Source: Pseudomonadota bacterium
GTDB taxonomy: Bacteria; Bdellovibrionota; Bacteriovoracia; Bacteriovoracales; Bacteriovoracaceae
Direction of reading: 5' to 3'
Assembly (NCBI GenBank): GCA_027487515.1
Contig: JAIYDL010000005.1
Location: 62,001-126,000, forward strand
DNA length: 64,000 nt
Shown here in pieces: positions 43,674-51,272 of the stretch. The position numbers were made by a program, and so were the translations under genes. Position 1 is the first letter of the stretch. Every line of letters starts with the position of its first letter. A model generated the notes under the pieces. The model was not told the origin of the DNA, did no database searches, and saw only the letters and a list, made by a program, of their open reading frames with translations.

Positions 43674-44540
43674 ATGAGTACTAAGGCATTTAGCAAGAAT
43701 TATTTTTCCCGTCACCGGCTGCTGCTCGTGGGAGGCTTCGCGCTCATCGTCACCGCCGGCTGGGTGAATCTCCAAACCGAGAAGCCGCTGATCCATGTGA
43801 CCAAGCAAGAGACTGCCCTTAACGTTGACCAGAATCTGGTTCTTCTCATGAGCGGTGGCCACAAGCGGCTCATCACTGATCTCCTTTGGATCCAAACTCT
43901 CATCGAGTCAGACCTCGAGCACTACACCAAGCGGGACCTCGGAAACTGGCTCTTCCATCGCTTCAACACGATCGCGTCTCTCGATCCTCAGTTCTATCAG
44001 AACTACCTCTACGGAGGGCTCTTCTTAGGCATCGTGAAAGACGACCTCGAGGGGGCGGACGTGATCTATGAGAAAGGACTCGCGGCGTTTCCGGATGACT
44101 TCAGTCTCAACTACAACGCCGGATTCTTGCGCTACTTCGAGCTCGGGAAAATGGAAGAGGCCCTGGTGTCTCTCCAGAAGATCCGGAATCACCCGCGCGC
44201 GCCGGTCTTCATCCACTCCATCATTAACAAGCTGTTACTGGCCACGGGCACCGGCCTCGAAGAGGTCTTTGGCCTGGTCCTCTTTAACTACAACACCTCG
44301 AGAGACGAGACCCTCAAGAAGAGACTCAAGAGAGACCTCTATGCGATCCGTTCTCAGATTGACCTCGAGTGCTTGAATAACCAAGGAGCCTCGGCTGCCT
44401 GCGCACGCAAAGATCTCAACGGAGACCCGTACGTGTACCGGAGTGGAGTCTGGCATTCTCCCAAACCATTTCTTCCCTACCGCATCCTCAAGCGGTCGAA
44501 GAAAAGCCAGCGGCTGATGGAAGTTGATACCATGAAATAA
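43674..44540 (+). CDS. Membrane-anchored TPR-like protein in the pilus cluster
   Basis: A 288-residue protein with one N-terminal membrane segment (about 14-30, LLLVGGFALIVTAGWVNL) and a soluble periplasmic domain. The domain has LITDLLWIQTLIESDLEHY and RFNTIASLDPQFYQNYLYGGLFLGIV, then TPR-like helices (DDLEGADVIYEKGLAAFPDDFSLNYNAGFLRYFELGKMEEALVSLQKI). Such TPR proteins occur beside pilin genes in several delta-proteobacteria, and Myxococcus has pilG at this spot next to pilH-pilI, but identity with PilG is not shown. It is divergent from the PilH-like gene with only 14 bases between starts, and no SD is visible. It ends at a strong terminator shared with pilA. Confidence 0.75.
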   Translation: MSTKAFSKNYFSRHRLLLVGGFALIVTAGWVNLQTEKPLIHVTKQETALNVDQNLVLLMSGGHKRLITDLLWIQTLIESDLEHYTKRDLGNWLFHRFNTIASLDPQFYQNYLYGGLFLGIVKDDLEGADVIYEKGLAAFPDDFSLNYNAGFLRYFELGKMEEALVSLQKIRNHPRAPVFIHSIINKLLLATGTGLEEVFGLVLFNYNTSRDETLKKRLKRDLYAIRSQIDLECLNNQGASAACARKDLNGDPYVYRSGVWHSPKPFLPYRILKRSKKSQRLMEVDTMK

Positions 44541-44570
44541 AAGTGGGGGGTCAAGACCCCCCACTTTCAT
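44541..44570. terminator. Terminator of pilA, shared with the convergent TPR gene
   Basis: AAGTGGGGGG and CCCCCCACTT form a ten-base-pair stem around a six-base loop. On the - strand (pilA) it is followed by TTTATTTC and works well; on the + strand only TTTC follows. Confidence 0.85.
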
Positions 44571-44603
44571 GCGATTAGATTCTAGACTTTGCTGTGCGGA
44601 AGA

Positions 44604-45233
44604 CTAGTAGCCGTTACGAACGTTACGGAGAACTTTCTTCTCATCGATGGTGAGTGCAGAACTGTTCGTGTTGGTCACGTAGTCCTGTGAAATCACCCCA
44701 CCGGCACCGGCCGTGAAGACCATGGTTGCTGCGGTGGCTTGAGTTCCGAGAGCTGTGGTCGGCATGTACGCTGTTGAGGCGATGGAGCTACCGATACCTT
44801 TACCAGCAGGGAACGCCGTCGCTGCAGCAGGGGAAGTGACCCCGAGGGTACCAGGGATTGAGGCGGCGTTGGTACTTCCGCAATCGGTGGTATTCAGACC
44901 AGAGTTCACCGCGGCACTGTAAGCACCACCGTCGATCGCTGCGGTGTTGTTAATACCGATGGCGTAGTACCGGTTGAGGGCTTCCGGGTTCGGATCAAAG
45001 CCCATGTACACGAGGCAGTTGTGGTACATGTTGTAGTCCGCGAAGAATGAACTTTCAGCGGTGTACACGGCAGAGAGCTGGAGCTTGGCTTCGGAGATCT
45101 TCGCCTTCGCCTGGTACTTCTTAAAGTTAGGAATCGCAACAGCAGAGAGGAGACCGATAATCGCGACAACGACCATGAGTTCAACGAGAGTAAAACCACC
45201 TTGACGCTTAAGCGTCTTCATAAAATACTTCAT
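44604..45233 (-). CDS. pilA: Major type IV pilin
   Basis: A 209-residue prepilin. A short basic leader of 13 residues (MKYFMKTLKRQGG) is cut by PilD before F14, which starts the mature helix GFTLVELMVVVAIIGLLSAVAIPNF with the conserved Glu5 of the mature protein. The rest has Cys-bearing segments (residue about 68 and 118) that may form a disulfide, and a Ser/Thr/Ala/Gly-rich C-terminal half, which may be glycosylated. ATG 45233 has AAGGGG seven bases upstream; the Met at residue 5 is a weaker alternative. It stands alone after pilB-pilT-pilC with a long leader that contains a hairpin just ahead of the SD. Confidence 0.97.
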   Translation of the reverse strand: MKYFMKTLKRQGGFTLVELMVVVAIIGLLSAVAIPNFKKYQAKAKISEAKLQLSAVYTAESSFFADYNMYHNCLVYMGFDPNPEALNRYYAIGINNTAAIDGGAYSAAVNSGLNTTDCGSTNAASIPGTLGVTSPAAATAFPAGKGIGSSIASTAYMPTTALGTQATAATMVFTAGAGGVISQDYVTNTNSSALTIDEKKVLRNVRNGY

Positions 45234-45248
45234 TTTCTACCCCTTTAT

Positions 45249-45267
45249 CAGGCCATTAAGATGCCTG
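45249..45267 (-). promoter_or_regulatory. Small hairpin ahead of the pilA ribosome-binding site
   Basis: CAGGC and GCCTG form a five-base-pair stem with a nine-base loop, ending a few bases before AAGGGG. With a leader that could be about 100 bases it may affect pilA translation or message stability. Short stems like this occur by chance. Confidence 0.3.
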
Positions 45268-45340
45268 TAAGTTTAATAACATTCGAATTTCATCGTCATC
45301 AGGTATTAAGAACCAGAAGTCGATTTCTGTTCGTAACCCC

Positions 45341-45346
45341 ATTATA
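45341..45346 (-). promoter_or_regulatory. Candidate -10 box for pilA
   Basis: A perfect TATAAT on the - strand about 108 bases before the pilA ATG. No convincing -35 lies 16-18 bases upstream, so an activator might be needed. The 293 bases between pilC and pilA also hold an AT-rich block (45361-45410); otherwise I see no gene there. Confidence 0.3.
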
Positions 45347-45456
45347 AGTCCACTGGTAACTTCGGTTAGTAAAAATATATCAAAAAATTCTATTTTGTGA
45401 CTTTCCGGCAACTTATTCCTCTTTGCCTCCGAGCTTGTCCCCAAGACCCCCTGGCC

Positions 45457-45476
45457 CTGCGCCTCGTTTCTGCGCC
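45457..45476. repeat. Direct repeat upstream of pilA
   Basis: CTGCGCC occurs at 45457-45463 and again at 45470-45476, 13 bases apart (about 1.2 helical turns). It lies about 110 bases upstream of the candidate -10 box and might be a regulator site. It could be chance in GC-rich DNA. Confidence 0.3.
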
Positions 45477-45526
45477 ACCTCAACCGGGCACAGCGACTTA
45501 CGCCCCTGACCAGTCGGCACTTGTTG

Positions 45527-46750
45527 CTACTCATCCGCACCACCCGCCGACATGAAGATAGGAAGGTACATGGCGATCAGAACGAATCCGATGATTCCCC
45601 CGAGTACGACGAGGATCACTGGTTCGATGAGCTTCGTAAGGTTACCGACCAATTCTTCGACCTCTTCCTCAAACACGTCCGCGACCTTCAGGAGCATCTG
45701 ATCGAGGTTACCGGTCGATTCTCCGACCTTGATCATTTGTGTCACCAAGGGTGGGAAGTAAGTAATCCGGGAGAGTGGTTCGGTGATCGACTTACCTTCG
45801 ATCACGGCCTTCCGGACCTTCGTGAGGTCTTTTGCGATCTGAGTATTATCGAGGGTATCGATACAGATCTCCAGAGAATCAATGATCGGGACCCCAGCGG
45901 CGAGCATGGTCGCAAGAGTCCGGGTGAAGGCACCGAGGTTTCCTTTGATCACGAGCATCCCGAAAAGCGGTGCTTTCATGGTGAACCGATCCCAGGCCTG
46001 CTTTCCTTCCCGCGTTTTAATGAAGTTCAGGAAGAACATGGTCCCCGCCACCAGCCCGGCGATGAGGAGGAGAGTGTAGTTCCGGAAAAAGTTTGAAATA
46101 TCAATGACGGTCTGGGTGACCCACGGGATCGCCTGGTTGGATTCTTTCAGGATCTCAACGAACTGAGGCACGACAAAAACCATCAGACCGAAGATGACGA
46201 TGATCCCCACGATCACAACGATCACCGGATACGTGAGGGCAGACTTCACTTGCTTCTTTAGCTTCTCGGCGCGCTCCAAGAACTCCGCGAGCTTAACCAA
46301 GATCGAGTCAAGAATACCGGCGGCCTCACCGGCCTTCACCAGGGCACAGTAGAGCTTATCGAAGCCCTGCTGCTGCGACATCGCATCGAAGAGGGATTTC
46401 CCTTCCTCGATCTGCATCGTGATGTTCTTCACGACGCGCTTCAGGACCATGTTCTGTTCCTGCTTATGGAGGATCTCCATGCACTCGAGAATCGGCACAC
46501 CGGCGTTGATGAGAATCGCGAGCTGCCGGGTGAAGCGCATGAGCTCCGCGCGACCGAATGGTTTCGCGAGTCCTTTCTCCACCAAGAACTCGCCCAGGTC
46601 GGCTTCGAAGAAAGACGGAGCGATGACCTTCGTTGCGCGGATGTTTTGCCTCCGGAGGAGCTTCTTCGCGTCCCGGGCATTTTCAGCTTCGACCGTGTTC
46701 TCAACTTTCTTGCCGTCGGCCGTGAAGCCGATGTACTTAAACTTCGGCAT
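45527..46750 (-). CDS. pilC: Type IV pilus inner-membrane platform protein
   Basis: A 407-residue GspF-family protein that turns with PilB or PilT to move pilin subunits. Two repeated T2SSF domains are visible: RFTRQLAILINAGVPILECMEIL with GKSLFDAMSQQQ, and AFTRTLATMLAAGVPIIDSLEICIDTL with GKSITEPL. Three transmembrane helices follow the usual plan (near 170-200, 220-240 and 375-400). The N-terminal MPKFKYIGFTADGKKVENTVEAENARDAKKLLRRQNI segment is typical. It is six bases after pilT. Confidence 0.96.
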   Translation of the reverse strand: MPKFKYIGFTADGKKVENTVEAENARDAKKLLRRQNIRATKVIAPSFFEADLGEFLVEKGLAKPFGRAELMRFTRQLAILINAGVPILECMEILHKQEQNMVLKRVVKNITMQIEEGKSLFDAMSQQQGFDKLYCALVKAGEAAGILDSILVKLAEFLERAEKLKKQVKSALTYPVIVVIVGIIVIFGLMVFVVPQFVEILKESNQAIPWVTQTVIDISNFFRNYTLLLIAGLVAGTMFFLNFIKTREGKQAWDRFTMKAPLFGMLVIKGNLGAFTRTLATMLAAGVPIIDSLEICIDTLDNTQIAKDLTKVRKAVIEGKSITEPLSRITYFPPLVTQMIKVGESTGNLDQMLLKVADVFEEEVEELVGNLTKLIEPVILVVLGGIIGFVLIAMYLPIFMSAGGADE

Positions 46751-46756
46751 AGATCC

Positions 46757-47899
46757 TTATCCTTTTTTCTTTCCGGGTTGCCCCAGGCCCAACATTCGCG
46801 CCAGCTCTTCCGGATTGTTGGAGTAGGTCATGGCGGTCTCGGGAGTAATGAGTCCGGTGTCGAGTTGCTTCTTGATGTGTTGGTTCATGGTGTTCATCCC
46901 TGTTTCCTCCTGCCCGATCTGCATCTGGGAGTAGATCTGGTGAACCTTGTCTTCACGAATGAGGTTCCGGATCGCTGGGGTGATGCGAAGGATTTCCTGA
47001 ACGAGAACCCGGCCCTTCGGGACCTTCGGGAGAAGCTGCTGCGCCACGACTCCCTGGAGCACGAAGGAGAGGAGTGTCCGGATTTGCTCTTGCTGCTCGT
47101 GGGAGAAGACGTTGATGATTCGGTTGATGGTCTGAATCGTCGAGTTGGTGTGAAGGGTTCCGAAGACCACGTGACCGGTCTCGGCGATCGTCAGTGCCGC
47201 CTCGATGGTCTCCGGGTCCCGGAGCTCCCCGACGAGGACGATATCCGGATCCTGTCGGAGAAGAGATTTGATCCCTTTCCCGAAGCTAAGAGTGTCCGCT
47301 CCGATCTCCCGCTGGTTCACGAGCGAGAGTTTGTGCTGGTGCACGAATTCGATCGGGTCCTCGAGCGTGATGATATGACTGGCTGAGCTCTGATTGAGCT
47401 TGTCGATGATCGAAGCCAGGGTCGTGGACTTCCCCGACCCGGTTGGGCCGGTCACGAGGAAGAGGCCGGAAGAGACGTTGACCATCTCGAGGAGTACCGG
47501 GGGAAGGTTCAGCGCTTCGAAGTCAGGGATGAGGCTGGGGATCTGTCGGAAGACCGCAGCGACCGCCCCCTTCGAATAAAACACGTTCGCTCGAAACCGG
47601 GCGAGGCCCTTGATGCCGAAGGAGAAATCGAGCTCGAGATTCTTTTCGAGTTCGGCTTTCTGCTTTTCGGTCAGGATTTGATAAATGAGTCGTTTGGTAT
47701 CGTCGGGCGTTAGGCTTCCCACTTTCACGCGCACGATGTCGCCGCTGATTCTCATCCCTGGGGGAGTCCCGACAGAGAGGTGGAGATCCGAGGCGCCGTT
47801 GTCAACCATGACCTTGAACAGCTGCTGGATCTGGATGTTTCCGATCCCCTGCTCCGTGTTGGTTCGGGTCGTGGTGTTGGTGGTTGTATTGTCTGCCAT
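46757..47899 (-). CDS. pilT: Type IV pilus retraction ATPase
   Basis: A 380-residue hexameric ATPase that powers pilus retraction. An unusual polar Thr/Asn-rich start (residues 1-20) precedes the N-domain. Walker A is GPTGSGKST at 151-159; the Asp box ITLEDPIEFVH and His box GTLHTNS follow. The C-terminal AIRNLIREDKVHQIYSQMQIG contains the AIRNLIRE motif needed for retraction in known PilT proteins. Nine bases after pilB and six before pilC. Confidence 0.97.
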   Translation of the reverse strand: MADNTTTNTTTRTNTEQGIGNIQIQQLFKVMVDNGASDLHLSVGTPPGMRISGDIVRVKVGSLTPDDTKRLIYQILTEKQKAELEKNLELDFSFGIKGLARFRANVFYSKGAVAAVFRQIPSLIPDFEALNLPPVLLEMVNVSSGLFLVTGPTGSGKSTTLASIIDKLNQSSASHIITLEDPIEFVHQHKLSLVNQREIGADTLSFGKGIKSLLRQDPDIVLVGELRDPETIEAALTIAETGHVVFGTLHTNSTIQTINRIINVFSHEQQEQIRTLLSFVLQGVVAQQLLPKVPKGRVLVQEILRITPAIRNLIREDKVHQIYSQMQIGQEETGMNTMNQHIKKQLDTGLITPETAMTYSNNPEELARMLGLGQPGKKKG

Positions 47900-47907
47900 A
47901 GCGACTC

Positions 47908-49578
47908 CTAGAGTTGATCCGATGCTGAGTTAGTGACGGCCTCTTCGAGGGTCGTGAGCCCCTGGGCGACCTTCGTCAGGGCGCACATCCGCAGAGTTTT
48001 CATGCCGTCACGGATGGCCTGCTTCTTGATGTCATCGGCCGAGGCGTTCCGCAGAATGAGCTCTCGCACCTTCGCCGTCACGGAGAGCACTTCGTAGATG
48101 GCGACCCGACCTTTGTAGCCCGTGTTGTTACAGATCTCGCAGCCCTTCCCGTGGTAGACTTTGATCTTCTCCGCTGAGGCCGGGGCAAAGCCGCAGGCGA
48201 TGAGCTCCTCGGGGAGGGCCTTCCGTTCCTCTCGGCAGTTGATGCAGATCTTCCGGCAGAGGCGCTGAGCGACGATGACGTTAAGGGCGGCGACCACAAG
48301 GAAGGGTTCGATGCCCATGTTGAGGAGACGAGTGACCGTCGCCGGGGCGTCGTTCGTGTGAAGGGTGGAGAGAACCAAGTGCCCCGTCAACGCAGCTTCG
48401 ACGGCGATCTCGCCGACCTCGAGGTCACGAATCTCCCCCACCATGATGATGTCTGGATCCTGGCGAAGAAACGCCTTCAGGGCCGTCGCGAAGGTGAGCC
48501 CGACTTCCTTCCGGACGTTGACCTGGTTGATTCCTTCGAGGTTAAATTCGACCGGATCCTCCGCTGTGGAAATGTTATTGTCCGGGGTATTGAGGTCTGC
48601 GATCGCTGAATAGAGCGTCGTCGTTTTTCCTGAACCCGTCGGGCCAGTCACGAGGCACATCCCGAAGGGCCGGTGGATCCCTTCCTTGAACACCTCGAGC
48701 TGCTTGGCCTCGAATCCAAGTTTGGTCATGTCGAGCTGGAGGTTGGAGGAATCGAGGAGCCGGAGAACGATCTTTTCTCCGAAGAGTGTCGGAAGGGATG
48801 AAACTCGATAGTCGATGGGGTTGCCTCCGATCATGAGTTTGATCCGTCCATCCTGCGGCTTTCGCTTTTCGGAAATGTCCATCTGGGACATGATCTTTAA
48901 CCGCGACAGCACCGAGGCCATCATACTCTTGGGCGGCGTCGCGACTTCCACGAGGTTTCCGTCGATCCGGAGTCGGACCCGGAAGATCTTCTCGTAGGGT
49001 TCCACGTGGATGTCCGACGCCTTCTTCACGAAAGCTTCGGCCAGCAACCGGTTGACGAAGGTCACGACGTCATCGGAAATGTCTTCGGCCTTGATCTGCT
49101 CGTCTTGCACCGTGTTCGCAGTGACTTCTTGGATGTTGTTGATCAAGTCATCGACGGATTCCTTGATGCCGGCGAAGAGCTTGCGCCAGGAAGAAATATT
49201 CGTCAGGATGAACTCAGTTTGTTTCCGGAACACGTCGGAGAGCTCTTTCGTCGCCTCGGCGATCACACTCGGGTCGAACGTCGCCAGGGTCACCTTGTTC
49301 TGAGTTTTCTGAATGGGGATCGCTCGGTACTTAATCACGAGGCGCTTCTTCAGTGCAGAGAGGGTCTCGGGTGGGACCTTCGCGTTCCGGAGATCGATGA
49401 AAGTAACTCCGAACTTCTCCGAGCACACCTTCGCGAACTTGTTCTCGTCAAAGTACGGCATCTGCAAAAGTTCGAATTCATTTATCTCATCGTCCTTCCC
49501 CATGGAGAGGCGCCGCATCTCTTTGAGAGTGGCCATCCCGGTGTTTGTTACGATGTCGATAAATTCTTTGCGAATCAT
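47908..49578 (-). CDS. pilB: Type IV pilus extension ATPase
   Basis: A 556-residue hexameric ATPase that drives pilus extension. The N-terminal MshEN/T2SSE-N domain (about 20-145) precedes the ATPase. Walker A is GPTGSGKTT at 312-320, the Asp box is STAEDPVEFN, and the His box is STLHTNDAP. Four cysteines C445/C448 and C480/C483 form the zinc site that distinguishes PilB/GspE from PilT. The ATG at 49578 has no good SD. The gap of 48 bases from aroE leaves room for a weak promoter, or the gene may be read from the bat-ribF-aroE message. Confidence 0.96.
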   Translation of the reverse strand: MIRKEFIDIVTNTGMATLKEMRRLSMGKDDEINEFELLQMPYFDENKFAKVCSEKFGVTFIDLRNAKVPPETLSALKKRLVIKYRAIPIQKTQNKVTLATFDPSVIAEATKELSDVFRKQTEFILTNISSWRKLFAGIKESVDDLINNIQEVTANTVQDEQIKAEDISDDVVTFVNRLLAEAFVKKASDIHVEPYEKIFRVRLRIDGNLVEVATPPKSMMASVLSRLKIMSQMDISEKRKPQDGRIKLMIGGNPIDYRVSSLPTLFGEKIVLRLLDSSNLQLDMTKLGFEAKQLEVFKEGIHRPFGMCLVTGPTGSGKTTTLYSAIADLNTPDNNISTAEDPVEFNLEGINQVNVRKEVGLTFATALKAFLRQDPDIIMVGEIRDLEVGEIAVEAALTGHLVLSTLHTNDAPATVTRLLNMGIEPFLVVAALNVIVAQRLCRKICINCREERKALPEELIACGFAPASAEKIKVYHGKGCEICNNTGYKGRVAIYEVLSVTAKVRELILRNASADDIKKQAIRDGMKTLRMCALTKVAQGLTTLEEAVTNSASDQL

Positions 49579-49626
49579 GAAATGAATTAACCCGTTAATA
49601 GTATGTCTATCAGTTCGGGTTATTCA

Positions 49627-50334
49627 CTACTTAAGTTTAGGGTTATGTTTGCGCCAAAACCGGATGGCCGCCTTTGCCTGCAGTTCGAGCAATTCCTGAC
49701 CATCCTGGTACGCTCGAACGAGGGGGGGAAGCGTGTCCGCATGGGCCGGGAACGCATAGTTGTAGTCCCAGAAAATCTCATCACCCCGAAGCGCCCCCCG
49801 GAAGACAAATTCTCGCGCGCAGGAATTGATGACAATCGTCTGGTACCCCGGCAAGGCAAAAGGTTTCAGGTCAAGCACCGGGAGGTTCGGATGCGTCCGG
49901 CGAGAGAACTTCTGAAACGGAAGTGAAAGCGATGAGGCCACGGCCTCCGTGACCTTGGCCATCGCCCCGTCGCCGAGGAGGATGAGTGAGATCCGAGGGA
50001 ACGAGGCCAGGTAATTCTTTAGGATCTCCACAACGCCGGTGAGATCAGTGTTTGTCCCCAGGACTCGCCCCGGGAGGAAGGCCAGAGTGTTCACAGCTCC
50101 GAGTTGGGCAACCAAGGGTTCAGGAACCTCGATCTGATCCAGGTAGTGGCGCTTATAGGGTGAGGTGATGCTCAGACCATCGAGGCTTAGGCTCAGAGCT
50201 GCGAGCGATGGAACCTCGAGGGGCGTTTGACAGGAGAAGAGCTCGTAGGACTCGAGTTTTTCTCCCAAAAGTTTTCGGTAAAGTTCCGGGGACCGGGAGT
50301 GGTTAATGGGGTACCCCAGTAACCCTAACCGCAC
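49627..50334 (-). CDS. aroE: Shikimate dehydrogenase
   Basis: A 235-residue enzyme that reduces 3-dehydroshikimate with NADPH. The substrate domain has GYPINHSRSPELYRKLL and LSITSPYKRHYLDQI, with the catalytic Lys in the latter. The segment AVNTL and the following NTDLTGVVEIL are conserved. The NADP-binding loop is LLGDGAMAK rather than GAGG, and the protein is about 35 residues shorter than usual, so the cofactor domain is reduced. The start is GTG at 50334 with AAGGG five bases upstream, within the end of ribF (overlap ten bases). Confidence 0.88.
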   Translation of the reverse strand: MRLGLLGYPINHSRSPELYRKLLGEKLESYELFSCQTPLEVPSLAALSLSLDGLSITSPYKRHYLDQIEVPEPLVAQLGAVNTLAFLPGRVLGTNTDLTGVVEILKNYLASFPRISLILLGDGAMAKVTEAVASSLSLPFQKFSRRTHPNLPVLDLKPFALPGYQTIVINSCAREFVFRGALRGDEIFWDYNYAFPAHADTLPPLVRAYQDGQELLELQAKAAIRFWRKHNPKLK

Positions 50335-51272
50335 GACGGCCCTTCCCAGGCCCGGGCCCGTTCTACGTCGGCACGGATCTGCGCGATGAGATCGTTGACC
50401 GTCGGAAACTTCCGCTCAGCTCGGAGCTTGTGCAGGAACTGAATCTCCAGGAGCTCACCGTAGATGTCGTGACTGAAGTCGAAGAGGTTGGTTTCGACGT
50501 GGAGGTGGTTAGTGTCGTTGAAGGTCGGATTGTTTCCGATGTTGGTCACGGACTGGTAGGTCATGCCTTGATGGATCGCTCGGGTCACGTAGACACCCTT
50601 CTCCGGGACGAGGAGATCGGACGAAATCTGGATGTTCGCCGTGGGGAAGCCAATTTTCCTCCCGCGCCCTTCGCCTCGGACGACGACTCCCTCGAGGTGA
50701 AAGGGCCGCTCGAGGATCGCTGCCGCTTCGTCCATTCTTCCGGAAAGGAGCTGCTCGCGGATGAGGCTCGAAGAGACGACGGTCCCTTGATATTCAAACT
50801 TGGGCTGGATCTCGACCTCGATGCCGCGGGGTCTACAGATGGCATCAACGAGGCCGTGTCCCCCCTCCTTGTTCGCTCCGAACGCAAAATCATAGCCCAG
50901 GTAAAGAGTCCTTAGCTCGGGGTAGGCGAGGAGGTAGCGAGAAAGGAACTCATCTGCTTTGAGCGTGCTAAAGTCCCGGGTGAACTTCATCTCGACCAGG
51001 ACATCGACCCCCTCTTTCTGGAGCAAACTGCGCCGTTGGTCGTAGCTATTGATGAGGAATCTCTCTCGATCGGGGTGAAGAATTTTCTGCGGATGCGGAA
51101 CGAAGGTGACGACGACGAAGAGAAGGTTTCGCTGAAGGCAGTCCGATTTAATTTTCCGGAGGAGTTGGCGGTGTCCACGGTGAACTCCGTCAAAGTTCCC
51201 GATCGTTAGACCGATCTCCGGAAGCTGATTTCCCGCGGCGGAGATCTCAAGAAGGTTGTGTAGAACTCTCAT
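50325..51272 (-). CDS. ribF: Bifunctional riboflavin kinase / FAD synthetase
   Basis: A 315-residue enzyme that makes FMN and then FAD. The FAD-synthetase part holds TIGNFDGVHRGHRQLL and the motif FVPHPQKIL, plus YLGYDFAFGANKEGG. The C-terminal kinase domain begins near residue 185 with GVVVRGEGRGRKIGFPTANI, and continues into GVYVTRAIHQGMTYQSVTNIGNNPTF and VETNLFDFSHDIYGELLEI. Length is typical. The ATG overlaps the end of batD by 26 bases. Confidence 0.96.
   Translation of the reverse strand: MRVLHNLLEISAAGNQLPEIGLTIGNFDGVHRGHRQLLRKIKSDCLQRNLLFVVVTFVPHPQKILHPDRERFLINSYDQRRSLLQKEGVDVLVEMKFTRDFSTLKADEFLSRYLLAYPELRTLYLGYDFAFGANKEGGHGLVDAICRPRGIEVEIQPKFEYQGTVVSSSLIREQLLSGRMDEAAAILERPFHLEGVVVRGEGRGRKIGFPTANIQISSDLLVPEKGVYVTRAIHQGMTYQSVTNIGNNPTFNDTNHLHVETNLFDFSHDIYGELLEIQFLHKLRAERKFPTVNDLIAQIRADVERARAWEGPSCG

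Noticed and set aside
45234..45526. Sigma-54 promoter for pilA
   Set aside because: Searched for GG-N10-GC with flanking TGGCAC/TTGCA on the - strand; no acceptable match.
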